In this document: piece after piece, positions 22,109 through 32,364 of the stretch | Position numbering within the stretch: position 1 is the first letter of the stretch | Layout: every line of letters begins with the position of its first letter | Origin: Jimgerdemannia flammicorona | Lineage: Eukaryota; Mucoromycota; Endogonomycetes; Endogonales; Endogonaceae | DNA length: 37,073 nucleotides | Reading direction: 5' to 3' | Assembly (NCBI GenBank): GCA_003990745.1 | Contig: RBNI01000215.1 | Span: 1 to 37,073, forward strand | Position numbers and translations under genes: made by a program | Notes under the pieces: generated by a model | The model's database searches: none | The model's input: the letters and a program-made list of their open reading frames with translations, nothing else | What the model was told of the DNA's origin: nothing

Positions 22109-25100
22109 AATCTTTTCAGAAATAGACAAAGTAAGCAGCTAGTATTCTCATTCTCAACATAATATATATGAATATCTATAACCCTATATGAATGGTAATA
22201 CTCTTTGAGAAGAAGTATTTTATTATCTTCATTGATAATTATACTCATAAAGTCTATATATACTTTCTTATAGAGAAAATGAGATATTTAAAAAATTCTG
22301 AAAATTCAAGATATCTGTAGAGAATGAAATAAGATATAAGATATGAACACTATACTCAGATAATGGTAAGGAATATGTCAATAAAGCCTTTAGATATTTC
22401 TTAAAGAAGTATAGTATCCAGGACTCTATGATGGCTCTCTATATATTTGAATAAAATAGTATATCAGAATGCTTTAATTGAATAGTTGTAGAGATAACTT
22501 GAATGATGATAAATATAGCTGGCTTATCATACTTCTTCTGAGCCAAAGTGGTGAATACAGTAGTATATATCTAAAATCATTATATTTCATAAGCTCTAAG
22601 TAAAAATTCTGACAGATCTGATAGATCTAACAATTAATAATCTAGAAATAATCACAGAAACAATCAGCAATGCAGAAATAATAGTAATCTTACTTCTGAG
22701 GAATTATAGAGTAAAGCTAGGCCTGATATCTCATACTTATAGATATTTAGAAGTGAGGCTTATATTCTGGATAAAGGTGGCAATAAAGGCAAATTCAAAT
22801 CTAAGACAGATAAGTATATATTTCTTAAATATAATAGAACAGTATATAGATTGTGGAACCCACAGAAATATTATATTATCATCTCTTATAACATTTGGTT
22901 CAAGAAGACAAAAGAATAGAAAATTCATATAAAAATTCCTATCTTGACCAATCTAACAGTATAGCTAGCAATAACTGTACCAATCTCAAAGATAAGCAGA
23001 ACTACATTAACACTAGCACAACTCATATATATGTCAATAAGACTATTAGAACCAAGAATTATAGAAATTATAAACAAGAATAATAATGAGGATACCTCTT
23101 CAAAAGATAAGAAAAAGTACAAATCTAGACTACAAAATGAAGTCAAAGTAGATTTAGGAGATTATTGAGACCAATCTAAGATATTCTAGAATAGATATCT
23201 TATAAACTATACCTGTGAGTATATATATATAGTAATAATAAGTAAGCCAGTACACTATAATGAAGCCATATACTCAGATGATAAGAAAGAGTAGAAAAAG
23301 GCTATGGATGAGAAATATGATTCACTTATTGTGAATGATACATGAGATTTAGTCTCTTTTTCAGCAAATCAATAGACAATAGGATCCCACTAAGTATATA
23401 AAGGCAAATATAATAATAATAGTAATATAGAGCAATACAAGACCTGATTTTTAATAAAGAAATATTCACAAGAATATAGTTTGGACTATGATGAGATCTT
23501 CTCTCTAGTATTCAAGCTTACTTTACTTAGAATACTTCTTGTGATCAGAGCTAAATATAATTATAAAATCTACTAAATAGATATATATATATTAAGACAG
23601 CTTTCTTAAATGGTAATGTAGACATAAAGCTAAATGTCCATTAACTATAAGGATACAAACTATATAATAATGAGCAAAATGAGCTTATATACAAATTACA
23701 TAAAGATCTCTATAGCATCAAACAAGTAGCAAGACTGTAGAACTAAAAAATTGACAAATATATCTTGAATAATAAATTTAAGTATTGTAAGGCTGATTTA
23801 TATATATATATCTAATATATATCCTCAGAAATAGTATACCTAGGAATTTGGGTAGATAATATTATTTTGGTTGAGATGACAAATGAGATTAATAATATAA
23901 AGACAATATTATATCACAAATTTAAGATGACAGATATGAGTAATACATTCTATCTTCTTGAGGTATCAATTATATATAACAGGTATAAATGTACCATATA
24001 CCTATTATAAGCTATATATATTTAAACTATACTTAAATGATTTGGTATAAGTAAATAAAAATCTGTTAGAACATCTATAGAGACATCTGTAAGATTAAAG
24101 AAGTCTAGTGATGATATATCTAAGAAATTCAATAATATCTCCTATTAGTAAGCTATGAGATCTCATATCTTATGCTCAAGACAAGGTCCAATATATCATA
24201 TATAGTTAAAAAAGTAGCACAGTAATCATTCTGCTATAATAATTTATATTAGATGATAATTAAGTGCATTTTCAGATATATTCAAGATATAGTATATTAT
24301 ATACTCAACTTAGAAGATAGTAATAATAAGGAATAAAGTAAGAGCAGTATGATAAGGCTATCTAGTATATGTGATACAAACTGGGCTAGAGCTCTTGATG
24401 ATTAGTACTCTATAATTAGATATCTCTTTAAAATCAGTAAAAAAAGAGTCATTTTATAGTAAATATATAAGTAATCTTTGGTAATAATATCATTTATGCA
24501 AGTAGAGTATCAAGTATTGTCTATGGTAATAAAAGAAGCTATATAGCTTTCAAAACTACTAAAGGAGTTAGAATATAATTAATAACACTTTATACTACTC
24601 CAATAAGACAATTAGTCTATGATTGCTATAATAAAGAACTCTATACATTATACTAGAATAAAGTATATTAATATACAGTATTATTTTATATAAGAATATA
24701 TAGAAAACAGTACTATATATCTAGAATATATCTCAATAGAGTATATGATAGCAGATTCATTAATTAAAGCTCTTCCAAAGGCAAAGTTTGATTTATATAT
24801 AAAAGAAATGAGACTTATAGATAACTCTGTATTAATGAAAACTATATATTAATAAGCAGTAATTCTATAATAGTAAGTAGCAAGTAGTGATAATATAGAT
24901 ATAATAGGAAGATTTTCAGAGTACTAAAAGCCTTCTACCATATCTTGCATCTTGTATATATATCTCTCATCAATATTACTGATTTCATTTAGTTGTGAGT
25001 AATTTTCATTAATAATATTACTCTGGATCTCTATCTTTCACTACTATGTTTACTTATTTTTATACTTATAAGTAGGAAATTTAGATCTTTTTTGCTCATT

Positions 25101-25153
25101 TAGATAGTATCGAGTTGGTTATATTTAGTTAGATATATCTCATTAAGTGGGAG
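22109..25153 (+). pseudogene. Copia-A integrase, reverse transcriptase and RNase H
   Basis: Integrase is seen as KYFIIFIDNYTHKVYIYFL (about 22213-22270, normally rYFltFIDDysR...). RT has IKTAFLNGNVDIKLNVH (about 23590-23640), KLHKDLYSIKQVARL (about 23695-23740) and WVDN (23849-23860), so the YVDD active site is altered at its first and last positions. RNase H ends with IEYMIADSLIKALPKAKFD near 24790. A purine tract AAGTGGGAG (25145-25153) abuts the 3' LTR as its polypurine tract. Stops and frameshifts are spread throughout. Confidence 0.8.
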
Positions 25154-25303
25154 TGTTGAAATATCTTAGTTATAGCAACTCAATATATGAGTGTAGCATA
25201 ATTATATCATTATTATAAATATCATCAATATATATAAAAGTATATAAGCTAGTATTAATAAATAATATCTCTCTCTTCTCTCTACTCTTCCAAGTATTCT
25301 ACA
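25154..25303 (+). repeat. 3' LTR of Copia-A
   Basis: It starts TGTTGAAATATCTTAG and ends AGTATTCTACA, keeping the TG...CA ends of LTRs. It matches the 5' LTR at 11893-12052 throughout, with a few indels (150 against 160 bp). Confidence 0.85.
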
Positions 25304-25345
25304 ATACTTAGTATGAGATATATGTGAAAACTGTGGCTTGTACAA
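25304..25345 (-). pseudogene. Copia-D RT fragment between Copia-A and Copia-B
   Basis: On the minus strand this reads QATVFTYISY, the QAVGSLxY step just before the TRPDI motif that resumes at 11892. Aligned with the intact RT stretch of Copia-B (about 30885-30950), the two pieces join across Copia-A. This places the Copia-A insertion in Copia-D. The boundary with the Copia-B gag on the right is approximate. Confidence 0.55.
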
Positions 25346-26446
25346 AAATAAATTACTGCTTTTATTAGTTTTAGTAGTGTTTGCATTACTATACTTCCCT
25401 CAATAGTTCTTATACCTATATTACCAATACTGGCTTCTATGTTATTACTTATTTTCACTACTCTCCTTGTTATTTTTCCAGCTATAACAATAGTATTTCT
25501 TATGTCTATACTTATTACAGTATTCACAGTACTCATTATATTTGGCTGATTAGCTACTATTGTGTTAAGCTTGGGTTTGAGTTCATTGGCCTTATTGTTG
25601 ACCATACTTTTGACCCTGCTATTGATACTGGCTTTGACCACATTTGCTGCAGAACCTGTAGAAGGTATTTTTATCATCATTGGTACTATTTCCTTGATGC
25701 ATTTCCTTGTTCATAAGGCTCATTATCATGTGGACATAATCTGAGAGTCTCCTGCTCTTATATATAGCTATTACTATGATATTATATATATCCAGAAGTC
25801 CTCTTGTGAGTGCTATAACCTTGTCTTCATTTCTAATACAATCTGCAGATATACTGAGAGAATTTACTTGATTTACCAGATTATTGATATAACTGACATA
25901 TTTATAGATACTCTTCTTTGACATCATTTGAAGATTGAATAGCTAAGATTTCAAGTAGAATCAATTCAATATGGATGCTTATATATGATAATTGTATAGA
26001 GTCTCTCATATCTCATATATGGTCATTGCATATATTATGAGCTTCATTTGTGAGTTTGGTAATATGAATGTAATCTTGTATAATGTTTAGTAATTATTTG
26101 CAGTATCATAATCTTGAATTAGCATATATAGCTTTGTATACTCTACTAAGCTATATTTGTTAAGAAGATTTATCATATGAAATATCCAAATGATATAGTC
26201 TCTTCTATTGAAGATTGAGATAGACCTCTTGGCTATATTTATACTAATAATCAGAACTATATTTCCTATACTTATTGAGATAGTTATATCTGTAGTTAGT
26301 GGAATGCTTATGATTGATATGTATATCTATTTCTATACTCATATTGCTAGGCTGATCATCAGATATTTCTAGTATAGTATACATATTTTAAAGAGGTGTT
26401 TTTTTGTTTACTATAGCTACTTAGTACTAGTGGGGCTTATAATTTT
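25346..26446 (-). pseudogene. Copia-B gag and leader, inverted relative to the rest of the element
   Basis: The minus-strand frame 25619-25927 (102 codons) includes LVNQVNSLSISADCIRNEDK and VIALTRGLLDIYNI, matching the conserved gag segment of Copia-A. It ends in a shortened CSKCG that may be the remains of a zinc knuckle. A second frame (25282-25680) overlaps it. The leader between LTR and gag (about 25930-26446) is stop-rich. It contains ATTATAAGCCCCAC (about 26430-26443, minus), the same candidate tRNA-Met primer site as in Copia-A. Confidence 0.65.
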
Positions 26447-26575
26447 TATTATAAAGAGAGGGACATTTTATTGAAGTTATATAGGTTGTATATTTCACAC
26501 TTTATAAATGAATAATATAAATCTGATAATATAGTATAAGGTCACATACTGACATATCAAGTTACTATCTCAATA
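26447..26575 (-). repeat. 5' LTR of Copia-B, inverted
   Basis: On the minus strand it starts TATTGAGATAGTAACTT and ends CTCTCTTTATAATA, aligning with the plus-strand LTR at 32238-32364 (129 against 127 bp; shared TATTATCAGATT and ATATACAACCTAT blocks). Its outer 5 bp in LTR sense (attat) equals the 5 bp after the 3' LTR. Confidence 0.8.
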
Positions 26576-27482
26576 ATAATATTCTCTATCAGCAAGTAGT
26601 CTAGTTTTACTAATAATGTCAGTTCTGTTAGTATAAGATCTATCACCAAATCTACCAATCTGTCATTTATGAATCTCAGTCAGCAAAATACTTTTAGGCT
26701 AATGAAAAGTAGTAACATCAATACTGCTAATAACCATATATTCTCCAAGTATACATCTAATAAATATACTATCAATATAGCTGATAATAATGATGTCTAA
26801 CTAATGGATTCTGGAGCCATATAATATATGATACTATATAGAGAATGATTCTCTATGTATGAGTCTTTTGAGCACTCTGTACCTATCAAACTAAGAGATA
26901 ATAACATCATCTATACTTAAAGAAAGAGAAATGTGGAGATACATCTTTATAAAAATATTATCAAGCTCACTGCTACTTTTGTAAATATACTATATACTCT
27001 GAAGATAAGAAAGAACCTCTTCTCTATTGGCAAAATAATAACTTATAATAATAAGGAGATCTATATATATTCAAAAAGTGCTATAGTATATGATTCATAT
27101 GATAATGAGCTAATGATAGTCTCAAAACATAGTAATCTTTATATGATTAATGAAATTTTGAATAGTATGAAAACATCAGCTTATATGATAACCATATCTA
27201 ATACATCAAATACATAGTATCAATAGTTAGGATATATCACAAGATAAGTCTTGAACATATGATAAGAAGTGGCTTAGTGATTGAATTGCTAGTATATATA
27301 TATCTAGAGAATAGCTTTTATAAGATATATATAAAAAACAAAACTTCTTGATAACTATTTAAAGAATAATTAAAGTGTACTTTGGGGATCCATGATCTTA
27401 TCCACACTGATATATGTGGCCTGATGTATACTCTGTCACATTTTGGAAAGATATATTTTCTGACATTTATTAATAATCATAC
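26576..27482 (+). pseudogene. Copia-B gag end, protease and start of integrase
   Basis: Plus-strand fragments include LMDSGAI (about 26807, the DSGA protease motif), YREWFSMYESFEHSVPIKL, NILYTLKIRKNLFSIGKII and the integrase entry IHTDICGLMYTLSHFGKIYF (about 27395-27455). An open frame of 94 codons (26933-27217) covers the protease to pre-integrase part. The integrase stops at FINNHTY (about 27482) where a foreign element begins. The first 30 bp (26576-26605) look like RT sense sequence (ILYQQVV) and may be host DNA flipped with the LTR. Confidence 0.7.
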
Positions 27483-27815
27483 ATATTGTAATAGTGACCC
27501 CAGAATGATGACATCAGTACAGGAGACAGCTTTTCCTTGCAAGCCACTAGATCGAAGTACAAGAAGATTATACAGCATACAAGATGAGCAATGATGACTA
27601 ACTGTGAGTCATTGTGACCACAGTATAAGCATCCTGAAGAATATAAAAGAAGGATCAAGGAACTGCAGTAGCAGTAACCAACAAGAACTATCAATCCCAA
27701 AATAGCTCAAAGACTTACTACAAACAAAATGCCTGCTGCCTACCAAATCTCAAGGTCAAGAAATTACTAAGGTATTTCAGTCGAGGAAAGGATATTCCAA
27801 GACATCAGAAGAGCC

Positions 27816-28556
27816 ATGGGGACCTGCTCAAGAAGGACTCCTAGTGTCAACCTGGGTACTGCAGACCCTTATCACTTTATTCTCTACTATTGCAAAATGG
27901 AAACAAGGATCACTATTGCTACCGAATACCTCCAAATATGGCAGAAGTATGAAATAGGAAACCTCCTCTACTGGGAGTTCCCACAGGCCAGCACCCAAGA
28001 GCTACAAGATGCCACTCCCATGAATATATGCGAAATGAGAACAGCTAAGAAGATCCATCAGATCTTCAGACATGCACCATGGTTGATCTCCAACTTGGAG
28101 TATATTAGAGTCTCAGACTTCAGAGACCTATCATTCTGCCATATCAATGCACTAGAAGCTAGGGTGGCTACAGAAGTCCAGTCCACTATCACCCTCAACA
28201 GTGAAGAAGTAGAAGACTTCTGGCATCCTATCCTTCAGGACAACCCAGACCAATTCCTGCAAGGATTGATCTCAGTATTCCAAGGCCTAAGCATCCGGGT
28301 TAGATCTCTCCAAGACCTCACATTTGTCCCCTATTTTGTGGAAGAGAACCTCATAGACTAGAGAGCTTCAGATCTTGTTTCTGATTTCCCTGCCACCAAA
28401 CGTAATGATGTCATCAGTGATGATGTCATCCTGCATGACATATCTGAAGCACACAAAGTACACAAAATATGTGACCTGCATGACAAATTTGCAGATCTCA
28501 TCTCCTTCAGTGATGATGATGATGAAGCCCCCATGATCCTGAACTTTCTGCTCTAA
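27816..28556 (+). CDS. Hypothetical protein ORF in the insertion (246 codons, one internal TAG)
   Basis: From ATG 27816 the frame is open for 181 codons, meets TAG at 28359-28361, then stays open in the same frame to TAA 28554-28556. The first part is a mixed helical protein with many aromatic residues (FRHAPWLISNLEYIRVSDFR; VEDFWHPILQDNPDQFLQGL). The tail is acidic (SFSDDDDEAP). No domain is recognised. The clean continuation after the TAG suggests a recent CAG-to-TAG change or readthrough. Because neighbouring Copia DNA is full of stops, this frame looks under recent selection or recently arrived. Confidence 0.5.
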
Positions 28557-28569
28557 GTTCTTTGTTACA

Positions 28570-28670
28570 CTGGATAATGCCAGCACTGGTATTCTGAGAT
28601 GACACGAAATTGTTCCAGCACCAGTATTTTGATGTAATACTAAATAATACCAGTATCCTGAACCTGTACA
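28570..28670 (+). repeat. Imperfect short repeats (CCAGCACYRGTATT-like)
   Basis: The segments ccagcactggtattctgag, ccagcaccagtattttgatg and ccagtatcctgaac follow one another 35-40 bp apart in the 3' part of the insertion. They may be subrepeats of an LTR U3 region. Confidence 0.45.
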
Positions 28671-28998
28671 ACCATCAGTGCCGACCCTAGAACTTAGTAG
28701 TTTTAGTTATTGGAATTTATATTTAGCTTTATATCTTAGCAACTATTGAATTATATTTTGTATAAATACTCCTCTTATTTCCTCTGAAATAAAGTCAGTT
28801 CCTCTCAGTGCAATACATACACTTCCTTGCAAGCAATCTAAGATATAATAAGACAGTTTAAAGATATATAAGAAGTTTGAGAACTATAAGATCTTGAGAA
28901 GGCACTCTAATAAGAACTTGCTTATAACAAACTTGAGTTAGTCTAAGAGATATACCTTGAAGAGAATCTGACATATTTGAATAACTCAGCGACCACTA

Positions 28999-31236
28999 TG
29001 TGATAATATATATAAGACATATATATATTTCCTATTGATGAAGAGTGAAGCCTTAGAGAAATTCAAAGAATTTAAAGCAATTACTGAGAATGAAATAGAA
29101 TGTAGAATATATACTATATGCTCAGATAATAGATGTGAATATATCAATAATACATTCAGGCAATTCTTGATGAAACACAATATAAGCCATTAAATGATAA
29201 CTCCTTATATACTTTAGTAAAACAGTATGACCAAGCAATTTAACCATATAGCTATAGAAATGATACATATAATAATCAATGCCACCAGTCCAGGATATTT
29301 CTATTGGGCCAAAGCTATCAACATAGCAGTATATATCTACAATTGATATATATCTTGATCACTAAGCAAGAAAGCTGACAATAATAAGCATAAGGATAAC
29401 AATCTTACTTCTGAGTAGATCTAAGATGAATATATCCCATCTATATATATTCAGTTATAAGATATATATACTTAACAAAATAATATCAATTAGTATAAAT
29501 TTGAACCAATCGTAGTTAAGTACATACTCTTAGAATATAGCAGAAAATCATATAGACTCTAGAATTAGTATACAAAATATATAGTGATTTTGCATAATGT
29601 ACAGTTTAGAAAAAAAGAAATAATAAGAAGATCTATATAGAAGTTCTGGTGAAAATCTCTATATTCTAACCAGTATAACAACTAATACCATCAATATCTC
29701 TGATGACTCCAGTGGTTAATAAAAACTATTTTTGACTATTATATATGCCTGAGCTAAAGTTATCTAAGCTAAGGATTATTGAGATCAAAGATAATAACAG
29801 TGAATCCTCCAATAATGAGGAATCTTCTATCAAGAACAAAGATAAGTAAAAGCCAAAGCATAAGCTCAGGAACAAGATACATTCAGAATTAGGAAGTTAT
29901 TGAGATATGTCAATAAGTCCTAGATAGTAGTAATATTAAGACTATATAAGCTATATTAAAGTATATGAATATATATATATTGCAATATTTTCTGGTAAGC
30001 CAAATATATACAACAAGACTATACAATACCCAGAAAATAAGAAAATGAGAATGTACAATAGATGAGGATTATGATTCACTTATTGAGAATAGTATCTAAG
30101 ATCTAGTGTCTCTTCTGTCAAACTCTTAAGAAATCAGATTCAAGTAGATATATTGGATAAAGCATAATACTGATGGTAATATAGAGTAGTATAAAGCTCA
30201 TTTCATTATCAAGAGTTATGTATTTGCAGAATTATAGCATAGACTATGATAAGAAATTTTTGCTAATATTTAAGCTTATTTTACTTAGAATACTCCTTAC
30301 AATCAGTATACTATATAATCTTAAAATTTATCAAATGGATATAAAGATAGTATTTCTAAATAGTGATATATACAGAACTATATATCTATCAACTGCAAGA
30401 ATATGAAAATGGCAAGCTCATATATAGATTATATAAAAGACTATATATCATCAATAAGCAGTATGGTTATAGAACAAAAGAATTAATAAACATCTTCTTG
30501 CCAATAGATTCATATATTGCAAAACAGATAATTACATATACATCTAGTATTATAATGATAGTATAGTATTCATTAGTATATATGTTGATGATATTATCAT
30601 TATTACTAGCAAGAATAGGCTTAATGGAGTTAAAGAATCTCTATACTAAGAATTTGAGAAGACTGATATGGGTAATATATCCTTTCTTTTGGAGATATCA
30701 ATTACATATGACAGGACATATGTACCATATATCTCTCACAAGAAATATATACCAAAGCTATCTTCAAACACTTCAATATAAGTGAATATAAGCCAGTCAG
30801 CACTCTGATAGAGACTTCTGTAAAGTTAAGAAAGCCCAACAATATACCTAAAGATGATAATAATATGTCTATCAAAAACATTCCCTATTGGTAAGCAGTT
30901 AGTTCCCTCATATATCTTATACTTAGAATAAGGCTCAATATATCCTATGCTGTCAATAAAGTAGTACAGTATTGCTCATACTATGACAACTTATACTAGT
31001 CAGTAATTAAGAGGATTTTTAGGTATCTAAAGGGATTAGTATACTATATACTCACATTGGGTAGCAATATTTAATTAAGTAGAAGCAATGATAGAATCAA
31101 CAGCATCCAGCTATCTGGTATATATAATACTGATTGAGCTGAAGACTTGAATAACTATTAGTCTATAACTGAGTACCTCTTCCATATTAGTAAAAATGAT
31201 AAATATAGTAATATCATCAATGAGTTGCAAGTGGTA
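28999..31236 (+). pseudogene. Copia-B integrase, reverse transcriptase and RNase H start
   Basis: Integrase resumes with SEALEKFKEFKAITENEIEC, ICSDNRCEYINNTF and MKHNISH (about 29045-29190), the Copia core around the second and third catalytic residues. RT is clear at 30218-30406: IDYDKKFLLIFKLILLRILL, then YQMDIKIVFLNSDI, the standard Copia RT opening. The YVDD active site is intact at 30581-30592 (SIYVDDIIIITSK). RT continues through KLRKPNNIPKDDN (about 30820-30860) to the TRPDI region near 30930. RNase H starts after 31120. Stops are fewer than in Copia-A and Copia-D, but the frame is still broken repeatedly. Confidence 0.8.
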
Positions 31237-31750
31237 AGTACACACAGGCAGCTGTTTTTCAGTTCAATGGCAATATCAGTATAATCCTCCTTCTTTATTT
31301 GTGCCACAAATCTATAACTAACATCCATCTCCTTGGAAACCTTACATATGGATATGCCAGAATATAGTGCATTGATTATGTAGTTATGAATATCAACAGG
31401 GAGCCTTCTTATTGTTTTTAAAATATTTTGAAGATTAGAATTGATAGAGTATATTGATAAGAATAATAGAGAAAAATTCCATAGTGATAGGATAATTATA
31501 TCTGAAACAACTACCTGAAGATAGCCCAAATAAGGATGGAGGACAAAAGTGATCAAATCAGTGATCCTACTTTAAATGTCATAAACTTTTATTTAAGATT
31601 AATAAAATAAATTAAAACTAATATTTTTTAGAAGCTCTAGGGTTACTAAATTATTAGTTATAATATGAATTTAATAGAACTCATATTTAAGCTACAATAA
31701 AATAAAATAATAATAATAAAATAACATTTGATTATTTTTGTCCCTAACTG
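31237..31750 (-). mobile_element. Tc1/mariner-type remnant
   Basis: The minus-strand frame 31158-31556 encodes RLPVDIHNYIINALYSGIS and ICKVSKEMDVSYRFVAQIKK, a helix-turn-helix typical of the N-terminus of Tc1/mariner transposases. The catalytic DDE part is absent. The right edge reads ...TCCCTAACTG followed by TA, as expected for a mariner end at a TA target. No matching end was found on the left, so it is truncated. An 18-bp inverted pair (31541-31558 and 31726-31743, 16 matches) lies between the right end and the coding part. Confidence 0.6.
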
Positions 31751-32173
31751 TATCATAGCAGATTGAAACATATTGATATATAGTATTATTTTATATAGAA
31801 ATATATAGAAAATGGCACTATATACTTGAAATACATCTTCATAGAATATATGATTACAGACTCATTAACTAAAGCTCTTCTAAAGCTGAATTTCAAACAA
31901 TATATTGAAGGAATAGGTCTTCCTAGCAATTGATCACAGGATATCTTTCAAGCTATTAAAAGCCTTACATCACATATATATTGGTTATATTTCTCATCTA
32001 TGAGAAGATTATATATATTATATTCTTCACATTCTTCACTTATTAATATTTTGAATATTTTAGATATATTTTAGAATATTTTTCAATCTACAAAAATTCC
32101 ATTTTATATAGTAAATTGAGTTATATATAGTTCTAGTTTTGTATGTATTATATATTGCTTTTATTCTAGTTTG

Positions 32174-32214
<41 letters not shown>

Positions 32215-32237
32215 TTATATATCTCATTGATCAGGAG
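31751..32237 (+). pseudogene. Copia-B RNase H end and polypurine tract, with a poly(T) expansion
   Basis: The final RNase H motifs return: HIDIQYYFI-like and YMITDSLTKALLKLNF (about 31850-31900), the TKAL terminus of Copia pol. The RNase H stretch between 31236 and 31751 is missing as well as interrupted. About 37 T residues (32176-32212) sit where Copia-A has only a short T-run. A purine stretch AGGAG ends at 32237, next to the LTR. Confidence 0.7.
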
Positions 32238-32364
32238 TATTGAGATGATAACTTAATATGTTAGTATGTAACCTTATACATATTATCAGATTACATCATT
32301 CATTAGTAAAGTGTAAAATATACAACCTATGTAACTTCAATAAAATGCCTCTCTCTTTATAACA
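32238..32364 (+). repeat. 3' LTR of Copia-B
   Basis: It begins TATTGAGATGATAACTTAAT (TG lost to TA) and ends CTCTCTTTATAACA. It pairs with the inverted LTR at 26447-26575 and is a different family from the Copia-A/D LTRs. The next five bases (attat, 32365-32369) match the outer flank of the inverted LTR. Confidence 0.8.

Larger units (their letters stand above)
11893..25303 (+). mobile_element. Copia-A: complete but dead LTR retrotransposon carrying three later insertions
   Basis: Two matching LTRs (11893-12052 and 25154-25303) enclose gag, protease, integrase, RT and RNase H in Copia order, all on the plus strand. Removing the poly(A) elements (12293-13493 and 14473-15659) and the LINE (16178-22091) leaves about 5.1 kb, a normal Copia length. 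It is inserted in the RT of Copia-D: outside its ends the host RT continues from 11892 to 25304. Flanks ...ttattcttaa and atacttagta... suggest a diverged 5-bp duplication. All ORFs are broken by stops. Confidence 0.85.
27483..28998 (+). mobile_element. Unclassified 1.5-kb insertion in the Copia-B integrase
   Basis: Integrase coding stops near 27482 and resumes near 28999 (IRHIYIF, then the SEALEKFKEF segment). Unlike its surroundings, the insert contains several CpG sites and ordinary codon composition. It starts TGTAATAGTGACC; its 3' third holds a TATA-like TATAAATACTC (about 28757) and AATAAAG (about 28788), an LTR-like layout. TTCCTTGCAAGC occurs near both ends (about 27534 and 28818). 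A non-autonomous LTR element is plausible, but paired LTRs and a target duplication could not be shown, and both edges are approximate. Confidence 0.5.

Noticed and set aside
11888..25308. Exact 5-bp target duplication around Copia-A
   Set aside because: The immediate flanks (cttaa and atact) do not match exactly; nesting is supported instead by continuity of the Copia-D RT across the insert.
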